Source: JACJYC01 sp964558465 (lineage in GTDB: Bacteria; Bacteroidota; Bacteroidia; Chitinophagales; Saprospiraceae). From it: a stretch of 63,561 bases of DNA. Below the pieces are notes generated by a model, which was not told where the DNA came from, did no database searches, and was given only the letters and a program-made list of their open reading frames with translations. The stretch lies in assembly GCA_964558465.1 (NCBI GenBank), contig CAZLEF010000038.1, positions 1-63,561 on the forward strand, given 5' to 3'. Numbering within the stretch: position 1 is the stretch's first letter; every line of letters begins with the position of its first letter. Position numbers and translations under genes: made by a program. Positions 8,521 through 18,136 of this stretch are shown one piece after another.

Positions 8521-9702
8521 ATGAGATACGAGCAGTTATGGAACCGGCTTCAGGTATGGACATTATTCCTCACCGTTATGTGGGCATTTGCAGGTTGCAC
8601 ATCCGACCGGCCTGCGGAATCGGAACATACCGCTGAACTGCCTCCTCCCGAGGCTGATTACCCCGAAGAGCCATTGAAATGGGGTTTTATGGATCGGAAC
8701 GGGAATATGGCTATTCCGGCTGTTTTTGACGAAGTAAGGCCCTTTTCAGAAGGCCTGGCGGTTATCCGGCTGAAAGGCCGGTGGGGTTATATTAATAAAG
8801 AAGGTAAAATGGCCATTCCTGCCAGTTACAAGGGCGCCTGGCCGTTTAAAGAAGGGTTGGCAAGGGTCATGACTTTCCAGGATAGTACGGGTTTTATCCG
8901 CCCCGACGGAAGTTGGGCCATTCCGCCGGTTTGGGATGAAGCAGGCGACTTTCAGCAGGGCCTCGCTCCGGTGAGATCAGGTGAGAAATTTGGCTATATC
9001 GACCCGGCCGGAACACTGGCCATCGAGCTGCTCTTCGACCAGGCGGGTGTTTTTGAAGACGGCCTTGCCAAAGTAAAACTGAACAGTGCATGGGGGCTCA
9101 TCGATAAGTCAGGTGAATGGGTGATCCCGGCACAATTCCAAAGGATAAGTGTTTTTTCGGAAGGGCTGGCCAGGGCCAAACAAAACGGGTTGTTCGGTTT
9201 TCTCGATCTCAAGGGCCAGTGGATCATTCAACCTGCCTTTAAAGAAGCCGGCGATTTTGCCGACGGGCTGGCCCCCGCGCGCGATGAAAACGGAATGGGG
9301 CTGATCAATTCTGCCGGCCAATTCGATATTCCGCCCGCTTACGACCAGATCCGCTACGCTGGTAAAAACCGGTGGATCGTTTCCCGGAATAGAAAGTTTG
9401 GAGCGATCAACGAAAAAGGCGAGGAGGTCCTTCCACTTCAATTTGACCAGCTTTATCCCTTTTCAGAAGGCATTGCCCCCTATTCGATCGACGATTTCTG
9501 GGGGCTTGTTTCCATCCAGGGCGAAATGATTACCGAGCCTGTATTCGCTCTTTTATGGGATTTCAACGACGGAATCGCACGTGCGGTTACCCGGGAAGGT
9601 ATGGCTTTTATCGACCGGCAAGGCAATACCGTCATTCCACCCTTTTATTACGAAGCGCGGGAATTTTCGGAAGGCCTGGCCCCTGTGCAGATCCCGAGGT
9701 AG
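8521..9702 (+). CDS. WG-repeat lipoprotein
   Basis: This 393-aa protein starts at the ATG at 8521; reading further upstream would translate the repeat array. It has a lipoprotein signal peptide ending in the lipobox AFAGC at about residues 20-24. The rest is about eight or nine WG repeats of roughly 36-45 residues, each with a W/F-G-x-I/L-x-x-x-G core, then I-P-x-x-[FY]-D/E-x-[AV] and FxEGLA. WG repeats form solenoid or propeller-like scaffolds on the cell surface of many Bacteroidota. No catalytic motif is visible and the ligand is unknown. Confidence 0.9.
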   Translation: MRYEQLWNRLQVWTLFLTVMWAFAGCTSDRPAESEHTAELPPPEADYPEEPLKWGFMDRNGNMAIPAVFDEVRPFSEGLAVIRLKGRWGYINKEGKMAIPASYKGAWPFKEGLARVMTFQDSTGFIRPDGSWAIPPVWDEAGDFQQGLAPVRSGEKFGYIDPAGTLAIELLFDQAGVFEDGLAKVKLNSAWGLIDKSGEWVIPAQFQRISVFSEGLARAKQNGLFGFLDLKGQWIIQPAFKEAGDFADGLAPARDENGMGLINSAGQFDIPPAYDQIRYAGKNRWIVSRNRKFGAINEKGEEVLPLQFDQLYPFSEGIAPYSIDDFWGLVSIQGEMITEPVFALLWDFNDGIARAVTREGMAFIDRQGNTVIPPFYYEAREFSEGLAPVQIPR

Positions 9703-9985
9703 CGGAGGTTTATGGTTTTATGGTTAACGGCCGCCGACAATCATAAACAATGAGGATCAATAGTTCATGATGGTTCATGATGGTTTATGATGGTTTATTA
9801 TTGTTATGCCGCCGTTACCCCAACAACAATGAACCCTCCGCAGCCACTTAGGTGGCTTTGGCGGGCGGAGCAACAATGAACAACAATGAACAACATTAAA
9901 CCCTTGATCCGCATTTTCAGGATAAAACCTGCGCCATTCAAAAATTTTACCTACTTTCATCCCCTTGAAATAAAACCAACTTGAG
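9703..9985. repeat. GGTTTATGAT / AACAATGAAC inverted word array
   Basis: The left half repeats GTTCATGATG and GTTTATGATG words; the right half (9822-9895) repeats AACAATGAAC, largely the reverse complement, so the gap could fold into a long imperfect hairpin. A GC-rich cassette (9836-9870, around CCACTTAGGTGG) sits inside the right half. No gene is present. Confidence 0.7.
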
Positions 9986-12900
9986 ATGAGCAGCTACAAA
10001 TTTTCCATCCTGGCGTTGCCCGGAATTCTATTAGTTTTTCTTTTTTCTTCCATTCAATTATTTGGCCAACGGCAGAAGGACAAGGCGCCTCCTGCGGCGC
10101 AGCCCCTTAAAGCAGGCTACGAAGCCCCGTTGTTCAACGCGATCGAATGGCGGAATATCGGACCGTTCAGGGGCGGTCGTTCGGCGGCCGTCACCGGTGT
10201 GCCCGGCAAACCCAACCTGTATTATTTCGGCCCGACCGGCGGGGGGGTATGGCGCACCAAAGACGGCGGCCAGACCTGGGAGAACATCTCCGACGGTTAT
10301 TTCGGCGGGTCCATCGGCGCGGTGGCCGTCAGCGAATACGACAACAATGTAATTTATGTCGGTGGCGGTGAAAAGACCGTTCGCGGCAATGTATCCTACG
10401 GCTATGGCATGTTCAAATCGGAGGATGCCGGTAAAACCTGGAAATCCATCGGCCTTCAAAATTCAAGGCATATTCCCCGTGTCCGCATCCATCCTAAAAA
10501 CCCTGACCTGGTTTATGCGGCCGTATTGGGCGATTTGTACAAATCCAGCGAGGAACGCGGCGTATACCGGAGCAAGGACGGGGGTAAGACCTGGGAGCGG
10601 ATCCTTTTTGCCAATGCGGATGCAGGCGCCGTCGATCTTGTACTGGACCCTAACAATGCCCGCATTCTGTATGCTTCTACCTGGCGAATCCGAAGGACGC
10701 CCTACAGCCTGGAAAGCGGAGGCGAGGGTTCAGCCCTTTGGCGCAGCACTGACGGCGGAGATACCTGGACAAATATTTCTACCCATAAAGGCCTTCCGGA
10801 TGGCGTCTGGGGGATCGTGGGCGTAACGGTTTCGCCGGTGAACTCCGACCGGGTATGGGCCATCATCGAAAATGAAAAAGGCGGGGTATACCGCTCGGAC
10901 GACGCAGGCAAAACCTGGCGGAAAATGAACGACGACCGGGACCTTCGCCAGCGCGCATGGTATTACACCCGGATCTATGCCGATACAAAAGACGAGAATA
11001 AAGTGCACGTGCTGAACGTCGATTATTTTCAATCGACTGACGGCGGCGCAACCTATAAATCCTTTGAAACGCCTCACGGCGACCACCACGACCTTTGGAT
11101 CGCTCCTGAAGACAATGAACGCATGATCATCGGAGACGACGGCGGCGCACAGGTTAGTTTCGACGCCGGTCAAAACTGGTCGACTTACGAAAACCAACCC
11201 ACTTCTCAATTCTATCGCGTCGTTACCGACAATCATTTTCCATACCGGATCTACGGAGCGCAACAGGACAATTCCACGCTCCGGATCCTGCACCGCACGG
11301 ACGGCGGGTCCATCGGCGCCAGTGACTGGGAACCCACGGCCGGCGGAGAAAGCGCCCACCTGGCCGTTGACCCGCTGGACAACGACATCGTCTACGGCGG
11401 CAGTTACGGCGGTTTCCTGACCCGCGTCAACCACCGCACCCGGCAAATTCAGGCCATCAACGTTTGGCCCGACAATCCGATGGGATCTGGAGCCGAAGGC
11501 ATGAAATACCGGTTTCAGTGGAACTTTCCGATCTTCTTTTCGCCGTATAATCCGAAGAAACTTTATGCGTTGTCCAACCACGTGCACATCAGTTACAACG
11601 GCGGACAATCGTGGGAACTGGCCAGTCCCGATCTGACCCGCAACGACCCCACCAAACTGGGGCCGTCCGGCGGGCCGATCACCAAGGACAATACCAGCGT
11701 GGAGTATTATTGCACCCTGTTCGCAGGCGGAGAATCCCCTTACGAAGAGGGCCTGATCTGGGTCGGCAGCGACGACGGCCTGATCAGCCTGAGCAGGGAC
11801 GGCGGCAAAACCTGGAATAATGTTACGCCGGGCAATATGCCGGAATGGATGATGATCAACAGCATAGATGCCGATCCTTTCACCAAAGGCGGCGCCTACG
11901 TTGCGGGAACCCGCTACAAATCAGGCGACTACCAACCCTATCTTTACAAAACTGAAGATTATGGCAAAACCTGGCGCCTGATCGTGGACGGGATACCTAA
12001 GGATGAGTTTACGCGTGTGGTCCGGGCTGATCCAAAAAGAAAAGGCTTGCTTTATGCCGGTACCGAAAAGGGCATGTACATCTCGTTTGACGACGGTGAA
12101 AACTGGCAATCCTTCCAGTTGAACCTGCCCATTGTGCCCATCACCGACCTGACCATCAAAAACGACAACCTGATCGCAGCGACCCAGGGCCGCAGCTTCT
12201 GGCTGATCGATGACATCACGGTTCTCCACCAGTTAAACAGCGATGTAGCCAAAGCGGATCATCACCTTTTCAAGCCCATGCCCTCCTACCGCATGAGCGG
12301 AGGAAGAGGCCGGCCCTCCAAAACGGAAGGCGCTAATCACCCCGGCGGCGTTATGGTCCATTTTTACCTCAGGGAAAAACCCCTCGACACCGCCACCGTC
12401 AAACTGGCATTTTATGAGATGGACGGCGATCTGATCAAGGAATATTCCACAAAGGCCAGGGAAGAACGAGATAAACTCCGCGACCTGAAAGCCGGCGGCA
12501 ACCGCTTTGTCTGGAACATGCGATACCCCGACGCCACTTCCTTCCAGGGCATTATTCTCTGGGCAGGCAGCCTGGCCGGGCCTTTAGCTCTTCCCGGAAA
12601 ATATAAGATAAAACTGACTGCAGGCGGCAAAACCCAGGAACAGGAGTTTGAAATCGTGCCGGATCCGCGTTCGGAGGCTACCCGGGAAGACCTGATCGCG
12701 CAATTTGATTTCCTGTTGGAAATCCGCGACAAGGTTTCCGAAGCCCACCAGGCTATTATCGACCTGCGGGAGGTCAAAAAACAGGTGCAGGGTTTCCATG
12801 ACCGGTATAAAGACGATGAAAACATGAAGGAGATCATTGAAAAAGGAAAATCGATCACCAAATCCCTGACCGAGGTGGAAGAATCCCTGTACCAAACCAA

Positions 12901-13162
12901 AAACAAAAGCGGGCAGGATCCGCTGAACTATCCCATCAAACTGACCAACAAACTGGCCGGGGTGGGTTCTTCTGCAGGATTCGGCCAGAACAGGCCCACC
13001 GCTCAATCCTATGAGGTCAAAAAAGAGCTCACCGGCAAAATTGATGCGGAACTGGCCAAATATAAACAGGTGATGAATGAAGCCGTGCCGGAGTTCAATA
13101 AAATGGTCCGGGAAAAGGCGACGGATCTGATCCAGTTGAAGGCGAAACCGGAAATGAATTAG
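9986..13162 (+). CDS. Large BNR/sortilin-like beta-propeller secreted protein
   Basis: This 1058-aa exported protein has a signal peptide at about residues 1-30 and two propeller blocks built from BNR/Asp-box repeats. The diagnostic S/T-x-D-x-G-x-x-W motif recurs: TKDGGQTWE, SEDAGKTWK, SKDGGKTWE, STDGGDTWT, SDDAGKTWR, SFDDGENWQ. This is the VPS10/sortilin-like class usually annotated as glycosyl hydrolase or WD40/YVTN/BNR repeat protein. A C-terminal part of about 270 residues has a FlgD-like beta domain and a helical tail (about 880-1058). No hydrolase catalytic site can be named, so 'glycosidase' should be treated cautiously. It is monocistronic and convergent with the CBS gene. Confidence 0.82.
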   Translation: MSSYKFSILALPGILLVFLFSSIQLFGQRQKDKAPPAAQPLKAGYEAPLFNAIEWRNIGPFRGGRSAAVTGVPGKPNLYYFGPTGGGVWRTKDGGQTWENISDGYFGGSIGAVAVSEYDNNVIYVGGGEKTVRGNVSYGYGMFKSEDAGKTWKSIGLQNSRHIPRVRIHPKNPDLVYAAVLGDLYKSSEERGVYRSKDGGKTWERILFANADAGAVDLVLDPNNARILYASTWRIRRTPYSLESGGEGSALWRSTDGGDTWTNISTHKGLPDGVWGIVGVTVSPVNSDRVWAIIENEKGGVYRSDDAGKTWRKMNDDRDLRQRAWYYTRIYADTKDENKVHVLNVDYFQSTDGGATYKSFETPHGDHHDLWIAPEDNERMIIGDDGGAQVSFDAGQNWSTYENQPTSQFYRVVTDNHFPYRIYGAQQDNSTLRILHRTDGGSIGASDWEPTAGGESAHLAVDPLDNDIVYGGSYGGFLTRVNHRTRQIQAINVWPDNPMGSGAEGMKYRFQWNFPIFFSPYNPKKLYALSNHVHISYNGGQSWELASPDLTRNDPTKLGPSGGPITKDNTSVEYYCTLFAGGESPYEEGLIWVGSDDGLISLSRDGGKTWNNVTPGNMPEWMMINSIDADPFTKGGAYVAGTRYKSGDYQPYLYKTEDYGKTWRLIVDGIPKDEFTRVVRADPKRKGLLYAGTEKGMYISFDDGENWQSFQLNLPIVPITDLTIKNDNLIAATQGRSFWLIDDITVLHQLNSDVAKADHHLFKPMPSYRMSGGRGRPSKTEGANHPGGVMVHFYLREKPLDTATVKLAFYEMDGDLIKEYSTKAREERDKLRDLKAGGNRFVWNMRYPDATSFQGIILWAGSLAGPLALPGKYKIKLTAGGKTQEQEFEIVPDPRSEATREDLIAQFDFLLEIRDKVSEAHQAIIDLREVKKQVQGFHDRYKDDENMKEIIEKGKSITKSLTEVEESLYQTKNKSGQDPLNYPIKLTNKLAGVGSSAGFGQNRPTAQSYEVKKELTGKIDAELAKYKQVMNEAVPEFNKMVREKATDLIQLKAKPEMN

Positions 13163-13179
13163 ACTGGATTCAGTTTCCC

Positions 13180-13213
13180 AAAAAAAGGGCCGTTGACGGA
13201 TTGTCAACGGCCC
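13180..13213 (-). terminator. Terminator between convergent genes (T-run on minus strand)
   Basis: A perfect 11-bp stem (GGGCCGTTGAC at 13187-13197 against 13203-13213) is preceded on the plus strand by seven A. Read from the minus strand it is a hairpin followed by seven T, which suits the CBS gene. It may also end the plus-strand propeller gene. Confidence 0.8.
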
Positions 13214-13256
13214 CTCGTAACCTTTCTAATCGTATTATTCACCTAAACATAATCAT

Positions 13257-13709
13257 CTATTCTTCAAAGCTCGTTTGTCCGCTGGATTCAACCGGCGAAT
13301 TGAAGCTGTACGCCAGCAAATCATGGACGGTAACGATACCCACCAATGCGCCATCCTCCACAATCGGGAGAGAATGAAACTTGTTGGCTAAAAACACATC
13401 CGCAGCCAGCCCAATCGAGTCATCCGGTTCCAGCGTCATCGGATCTCTGGTCATAATGTCTTTCGCGTGCAGATGATCCAACGATTTTTCCGACCAGGTT
13501 CTTCCGGTTGTTTCCCTGGAGATCTTGTAATAGATCTTCAAAAAATCTTCCCGGCTGATGATACCGGTCAGGTTGCCGTTTTCCACTACGGGCAGATGGT
13601 GAAAATTATTTTTTAAAAAAATTTCTTTGATCTTTCCGAGCCCGTCATCAGGATTTATAGTAACAACCAACCTGGTCATGATTTCCGATATATTTACGTT
13701 AGGATTCAT
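13257..13709 (-). CDS. Tandem CBS-domain protein
   Basis: This 150-aa cytoplasmic protein consists of two CBS domains (about residues 5-60, ISEIMTRLVVTI, and 80-140, AKDIMTRDPMTLEPDDSI). Both contain the usual LPVVENG/LPIVEDG and GIISREDFL/GIVTVHDLL cores. CBS pairs bind adenosyl ligands and regulate partner proteins. The ATG at 13709 was chosen because the 18 residues added by the upstream ATG at 13763 are not CBS-like. No partner enzyme is adjacent. Confidence 0.85.
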   Translation of the reverse strand: MNPNVNISEIMTRLVVTINPDDGLGKIKEIFLKNNFHHLPVVENGNLTGIISREDFLKIYYKISRETTGRTWSEKSLDHLHAKDIMTRDPMTLEPDDSIGLAADVFLANKFHSLPIVEDGALVGIVTVHDLLAYSFNSPVESSGQTSFEE

Positions 13710-13886
13710 GGTCAATTTTTTTAAGCCATTCAATAACTCAAATTTATGACCATTCTCAGCCAATGGTAATGACCGAAATCACCGGGCAGCAAGATATTTA
13801 TCAATACCGGGCAGCAATCCGACGGTGAGCCGGGGTAAACTAATAAAAAAGGGAAGTGTTCTTTTTGATGAAGTACCCGGGGTTTG

Positions 13887-13894
13887 TAATTTTG
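13887..13894 (+). promoter_or_regulatory. -7 box (TAATTTTG) upstream of copA
   Basis: TAATTTTG matches TAnnTTTG and ends 22 nt before the copA ATG at 13917. Confidence 0.5.
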
Positions 13895-13916
13895 CAATCA
13901 CATCATCAAAAGGCGA

Positions 13917-16040
13917 ATGGCCAAAAACGAAAATATCGTCGAATTTCAGGTAGAGGGAATGGATTGCAACAATTGCGCACTGACGATCAGCCGGTTTCTG
14001 GAGCGCAAAGGCCTGGAGGACGTATACGTAAATTTTCAGACCAGGGAAGTCCGTTTTCGCCGCGACGACGCCAAAATCCCCCTGGACGAAGCGAGGAAAG
14101 GCATTGCCAAACTGGGGTATACCCTTGTCGACCAGGCAATTCCCGCTACCTCTTCTTTCTGGACCTTTGAGCGAAAAATGTGGGTCAGCGCCCTGTTTAC
14201 AGCTCCTCTTCTGATCAATCATCTGTTCATGATGGCAGGTTTGCACCTGCATTGGCTGAACAACGCATGGGTGCAGTTGGCTTTGTGCCTGCCCGTTTTC
14301 ATCATAGGCGTCCTTCATTTCGGACGGAGCGCATCCGGATCGCTCAAATCGGGTGTCCCGAATATGGATGTGCTCATTTTCATCGGCAGTTTCTCCGCCT
14401 TTGTATACAGCCTGGTCGGGTTGATCCTCCGGGAACCTGATTACCTTTTTTTTGAAACCTGCGCCACCATAATCACCCTCGTTCTGCTGGGCAACTGGAT
14501 GGAGCGCCGGGCTGTACAGCAAACCACCACTGCCATCAAGGAATTGTCCGGCCTGCAGGTAGAAAATGCCAATCTGATCCTGCCCGACGGCCGGACGGTG
14601 GTCATCAACCGTGAGGAGATCCGCATCGGCGATCAACTCCAGGTGAATGAAGGGGACAAGGCGCCTGCCGACGGGAAAATCCTTTCCGGCAACGCCGCCG
14701 TCGACGAATCCATGTTCAGCGGCGAAAGCCTTCCGGTGGAAAAAACCGGGGGAAGCGACATTATCGGGGCATCACTGGTGGTTCAGGGTAATTTCAGGAT
14801 GCAGGCCACTGCCGTGGGGCAGAATACGGTCCTGGGCCAAATGATCGAGCTGGTAAAAACCGCTCAACAGGACAAACCGCCCATTCAAAGGCTGGCCGAC
14901 AAGATCAGCGCCATATTTGTGCCCGTTGTGCTGGCCATCGCCCTGCTGACCGTTCTGGCCGGCCATTTCGTTTTCGGATTGACCTTTTCCAGCGCCCTCA
15001 TGAACGCGATCGCCGTACTGGTCATTTCCTGCCCTTGCGCCATGGGCCTGGCCACCCCCACTGCGGTAATGGTCGGCGTAGGGCGGCTGGCTCGCAACGG
15101 CATCCTGGTGAAGGGGGGAAAAACGCTGGAACTGTTTGCAAATATTCAGAATTTTGTCTTTGATAAAACCGGTACCCTGACAACCGGCCATTTCCGGGTA
15201 AAGACGGTGCAGTACGAACCGGGGCAGGAAAACCGCGCGAACAGCCTCATCCCTTTGCTTGAGCAGTATTCTTCCCATCCGGTTGCCCAATCGCTGGTCA
15301 GGGAATTTAGCGGCAAACAGAACGGATTTGATCCCGGTTTACTTGAGGTGGAGGAGGTCAGGGGGCAAGGCGTCCGGGCAAAGGACAGCGCCGGAAACAT
15401 CTACGAGATCGGTGCAATCCGTACGCCATCTGCCGATGCGGGTAATGGTGAAAACCAGGTATCGCTTACGGAAAACGGCAGGGTGCTTGCGGCCGTAACG
15501 CTGGCGGACGAATTGCGGCCCGACGCCAGGCAAATGGTTGAATACCTGCTGGCTCAAGGGCTTCACCCGATGATCCTGAGCGGCGATAAAAAAGCAAAAA
15601 CCGGACAAACGGCCGCTGAACTGGGGATCGCCGAGTGGTACGGAGAACAACTCCCCGCCCAAAAACTGGCGCTGATCGAGAGGCTTGCCCGGGAAAAGCC
15701 CACGGCCATGATCGGCGACGGGATCAACGACGCGCCGGCCCTGGCCAAGGCTACCCTCGGAGTCTCTCTGAGCGGCGCTTCCGGTATAGCCATGCAATCC
15801 GCGCAGATCATCTTGCTGAACAACCGGCTCACCAGCCTGACCAGGGCCATCGGCATCAGCCGGGCTACAGTGCGTACTATTCGCCAAAGCCTTTTTTGGG
15901 CTTTCGCCTATAATATCGTTGCCATTCCAATTGCTGCAATGGGTTATCTCAACCCGATGTGGGGCGCGCTTTTTATGGCGTTTTCCGATATTGTCGTGAT
16001 CGGGAACGCCATTCTGCTTAAAACCCGGAAAATTAAATAG
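13917..16040 (+). CDS. copA: Copper-translocating P1B-type ATPase
   Basis: This 707-aa inner-membrane pump has an N-terminal heavy-metal-associated domain with the CxxC metal site in GMDCNNC (about residues 15-21), then P-type ATPase segments in order. The actuator loop has SGES, the membrane metal site is the CPC motif (ISCPCAMG, about residue 370), the phosphorylation site is DKTGT (Asp416), the P1B HP motif is SSHPVA, and GDGINDAP follows. CPC plus a CxxC domain points to Cu(I)/Ag(I) export. The next gene begins one base after the stop codon, so the two are translationally coupled. A CusB-like adaptor at 62-63 kb would be the periplasmic counterpart. Confidence 0.93.
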   Translation: MAKNENIVEFQVEGMDCNNCALTISRFLERKGLEDVYVNFQTREVRFRRDDAKIPLDEARKGIAKLGYTLVDQAIPATSSFWTFERKMWVSALFTAPLLINHLFMMAGLHLHWLNNAWVQLALCLPVFIIGVLHFGRSASGSLKSGVPNMDVLIFIGSFSAFVYSLVGLILREPDYLFFETCATIITLVLLGNWMERRAVQQTTTAIKELSGLQVENANLILPDGRTVVINREEIRIGDQLQVNEGDKAPADGKILSGNAAVDESMFSGESLPVEKTGGSDIIGASLVVQGNFRMQATAVGQNTVLGQMIELVKTAQQDKPPIQRLADKISAIFVPVVLAIALLTVLAGHFVFGLTFSSALMNAIAVLVISCPCAMGLATPTAVMVGVGRLARNGILVKGGKTLELFANIQNFVFDKTGTLTTGHFRVKTVQYEPGQENRANSLIPLLEQYSSHPVAQSLVREFSGKQNGFDPGLLEVEEVRGQGVRAKDSAGNIYEIGAIRTPSADAGNGENQVSLTENGRVLAAVTLADELRPDARQMVEYLLAQGLHPMILSGDKKAKTGQTAAELGIAEWYGEQLPAQKLALIERLAREKPTAMIGDGINDAPALAKATLGVSLSGASGIAMQSAQIILLNNRLTSLTRAIGISRATVRTIRQSLFWAFAYNIVAIPIAAMGYLNPMWGALFMAFSDIVVIGNAILLKTRKIK

Positions 16041-16829
16041 ATGTGGAATAAACTCTTTTACCTTCTATTCGGACTGAAAAATACCCCGGCGCCACCCGGC
16101 GCCACTTTTTCACAACTGGATCCGGATAAACTCCTTGCCACGGGCAAAAAACTGGAAAACAATCTCCTGGAATTTTTTCCGCAATCGGGCTTGCTGCGGG
16201 TTTGCAGGGAATTCAACCGCGTTGCTGAAGGATCAAGACTGATGGCCGAACGGTTGTCCTACCCGGTGTGGATCCTGCGGGTGCTCACGTGGGTGGCTTC
16301 CATCCTGATTGTCGGCCTGTCCGTCTGGGTGATCATGGAGATGTACCGCCGGGCCCACAGCTTGTCCAACGGCCTCAACGAGATCGTACAGACGGTAGAA
16401 GCCGCCACCAACGAACTCATTCTGCTGGGTTTGCTGCTGCTGTTCCTGGTGCAAATGGAGGAACGCATCAAACGCCGGTTTGCGCTGCAGGAACTGCACC
16501 GCTTGCGCACCCTGGCCCATGTGGTGGACATGCATCAACTGACCAAAGACCCCACCGAGATGCTGGGTTCCAGCAAATACAACAACCGGCCGCCCGAAAA
16601 ACAGATGAACCGGGGGCAACTGCACCAATACCTCTCCTATTGCAGCCAGTTGCTGGCGCTCAACAGCAAAATCGCCGCCTTGTTTGCCCAGAACATGAAC
16701 GACCCTGTGGTACTGGAAGCCGTCAATGACCTGGAGAACCTCGACCAGGGTCTTGCAGCCAAGATCTGGCAAAAGATCATGATCCTGGATCTGGCGGAGG
16801 AAACGGGAGTGGACCGGGTGGATGAGTAA
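16041..16829 (+). CDS. Two-helix membrane protein coupled to copA; unknown
   Basis: This 262-aa protein starts directly after the copA stop codon with no gap. A soluble N-terminal region of about 72 residues is followed by two transmembrane helices (about 76-98 and 120-138) and a C-terminal helical domain rich in leucine and glutamine. No metal-binding cysteine or histidine cluster stands out. I do not recognise the family. Strict coupling to copA suggests stoichiometric expression with the pump, but a role in copper handling is only inferred from position. Confidence 0.75.
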   Translation: MWNKLFYLLFGLKNTPAPPGATFSQLDPDKLLATGKKLENNLLEFFPQSGLLRVCREFNRVAEGSRLMAERLSYPVWILRVLTWVASILIVGLSVWVIMEMYRRAHSLSNGLNEIVQTVEAATNELILLGLLLLFLVQMEERIKRRFALQELHRLRTLAHVVDMHQLTKDPTEMLGSSKYNNRPPEKQMNRGQLHQYLSYCSQLLALNSKIAALFAQNMNDPVVLEAVNDLENLDQGLAAKIWQKIMILDLAEETGVDRVDE

Positions 16830-17027
16830 ACAGTGGTCAGTGGTCAGTTGCGGGAACTGTGCGAGGCCGAAGTTCAGGGGTCAGTCGCAGTGGGTACCCT
16901 TGGGCCCGCACATAATCTGGCTGTTCAAATTCACTATCCTCCGGTGGCAGTCCCCAGTTCCGCAGGGACGCGCTTACAACTGCTCGCCGGCGCCGTCAAT
17001 TTGGAGAATAGCGGAGGTCAAAGGGGA
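16830..17027. repeat. CAGTGGTCAG word array with dispersed words
   Basis: Words CAGTGGTCAGTGGTCAG are followed by the dispersed element GGGAACTGTGCGAGGCCGAA, a relative of copies at 19801-19900 and about 26627-26650. No gene is visible before the convergent pspC stop at 17028. Confidence 0.6.
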
Positions 17028-17243
17028 TCATTGCCAGAAGAAATTGCGGCCGCGGCGGAGGTAGCTTTTAAAATTGAGCCAGAAGGCGGCAACCAGATAG
17101 ATCAGAACAGGGGAACCCAGGGTAACAAAAGTGACATAGATAAAATAAAGACGCACCCTGGAACTGGAAACCCCGATCCGGTCGCCAAGGTAATGGCAAA
17201 CGCCGAAGGCTGATTGTTCCAATAACTGCCTGAATCTTTTCAT
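17028..17243 (-). CDS. Short PspC-domain membrane protein
   Basis: This 71-aa protein carries the PspC core: FGVCHYLGDRIGVSSSRVRL, then a hydrophobic helix (YFIYVTFVTLG...IYLVAAFWL). In enterobacteria PspC is part of the phage-shock membrane stress response; in Bacteroidota short PspC proteins occur alone. The ATG at 17243 fits the family N-terminus better than the ATG at 17282. No PspA or PspB is nearby. Confidence 0.85.
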   Translation of the reverse strand: MKRFRQLLEQSAFGVCHYLGDRIGVSSSRVRLYFIYVTFVTLGSPVLIYLVAAFWLNFKSYLRRGRNFFWQ

Positions 17244-17333
17244 CTTGAAGGGATTGAAGTGCAAATATCTAAAAAAAGTCAAAACGGTGCAAAAGCTGAC
17301 CGCTTTGACTTATTTTTTTAACATTTTCCGGTA

Positions 17334-17540
17334 TCAATCAAACGAAAGGGTTGATTGATGGCCGGGCGTTGTCGCTGAAAAGGCATCTTCGTTGAGGAGT
17401 ACTTTTTCGACATCCACGCGTCCTTCGTCTTTTGCCTGTCTGAAAACGGTATAAATTCCGATCAGCCCGGCAATCAATAAAAGGACCAGAAAAAAACTTT
17501 CAGGGCCCCGCCCGTTCTTTGTAGTGTTCCTGTGTTTCAT
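17334..17540 (-). CDS. Small single-pass membrane protein, hypothetical
   Basis: The ATG at 17540 opens a 68-aa frame with one hydrophobic helix (SFFLVLLLIAGLIGIYTVF, about residues 16-34) and an acidic tail. It lies upstream of pspC on the same strand, 91 bp away, and could be co-transcribed. There is no family match. It is included because the hydropathy and same-strand position look gene-like, but chance is not excluded. Confidence 0.45.
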   Translation of the reverse strand: MKHRNTTKNGRGPESFFLVLLLIAGLIGIYTVFRQAKDEGRVDVEKVLLNEDAFSATTPGHQSTLSFD

Positions 17541-18078
17541 AGGATGGGTTTTGCGCAAGGGGCAAAAGAAGGGCCCGACCACCCGTGGTGGAACACCCTG
17601 CTCATTGCAGCCTGCTCATGAAATTTGAAATGGGTTGATGAAAAACTGCGGACAAAAATTTATACCACGACCCGGCAGCGGTATGCTGCCGTCGCTTTTT
17701 CAGCCACTTTTGTCCTGCTGGTGTGAACTGCCCATCAGCGAAAAAACGGTCGGCAGAAATCAGGGAGGATTCCCTGTTTCCGGGCGGCGGCTTCTGCTGT
17801 CAGGCTTGCTGTATCCGGAAGATGGCAGGGAAACCCTGCCACCGGATTACAAAAATCGGTGGGCGAAATAGAAAAAGTGCTTCATTGTGTTCCAAGTTTA
17901 GGTTAATAAAATTATGAACAGAAAATCATATTGGCAAAAGGTATGCCAAAACTCTCAAAGCCCTAAACTGCGGATGGATGCCACAAAGTTACTATATATT
18001 ATAAAAAACAAAAATATTTTGGTCTGTTTTTTTAGCTGCTCCCGATATTATAAATATTTCAAAAAGCGTGCCAGTTTC
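17541..18078. other. Intergenic region with small palindromes
   Basis: This 538-bp gap has several short inverted repeats, for example GGCAGCGGTATGCTGCC near 17672 and GCAGGGAAACCCTGCC near 17826, followed by AT-rich sequence. A 78-codon frame at 17635-17871 shows no family features and is judged spurious. Confidence 0.5.
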
Positions 18079-18086
18079 TATTTTTG
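18079..18086 (+). promoter_or_regulatory. -7 box (TATTTTTG) of the EVE gene
   Basis: TATTTTTG matches TAnnTTTG and lies 50 nt upstream of the ATG at 18137. It overlaps the alternative upstream ATG at 18068, arguing for the downstream start. Confidence 0.5.
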
Positions 18087-18136
18087 CACCTGAAAGGCCC
18101 TATATTTATTCTCTCAGATCAAAAAAAAATTCAACC

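Noticed and set aside
9986..13162. Assignment as a sialidase because of Asp-box repeats
   Set aside because: Asp boxes are structural; no RIP motif or catalytic Tyr/Glu/Arg set of sialidases was seen.
17635..17917. ORFs of 64-78 aa after the small membrane protein
   Set aside because: No domain, odd composition and overlap of palindromic repeats.
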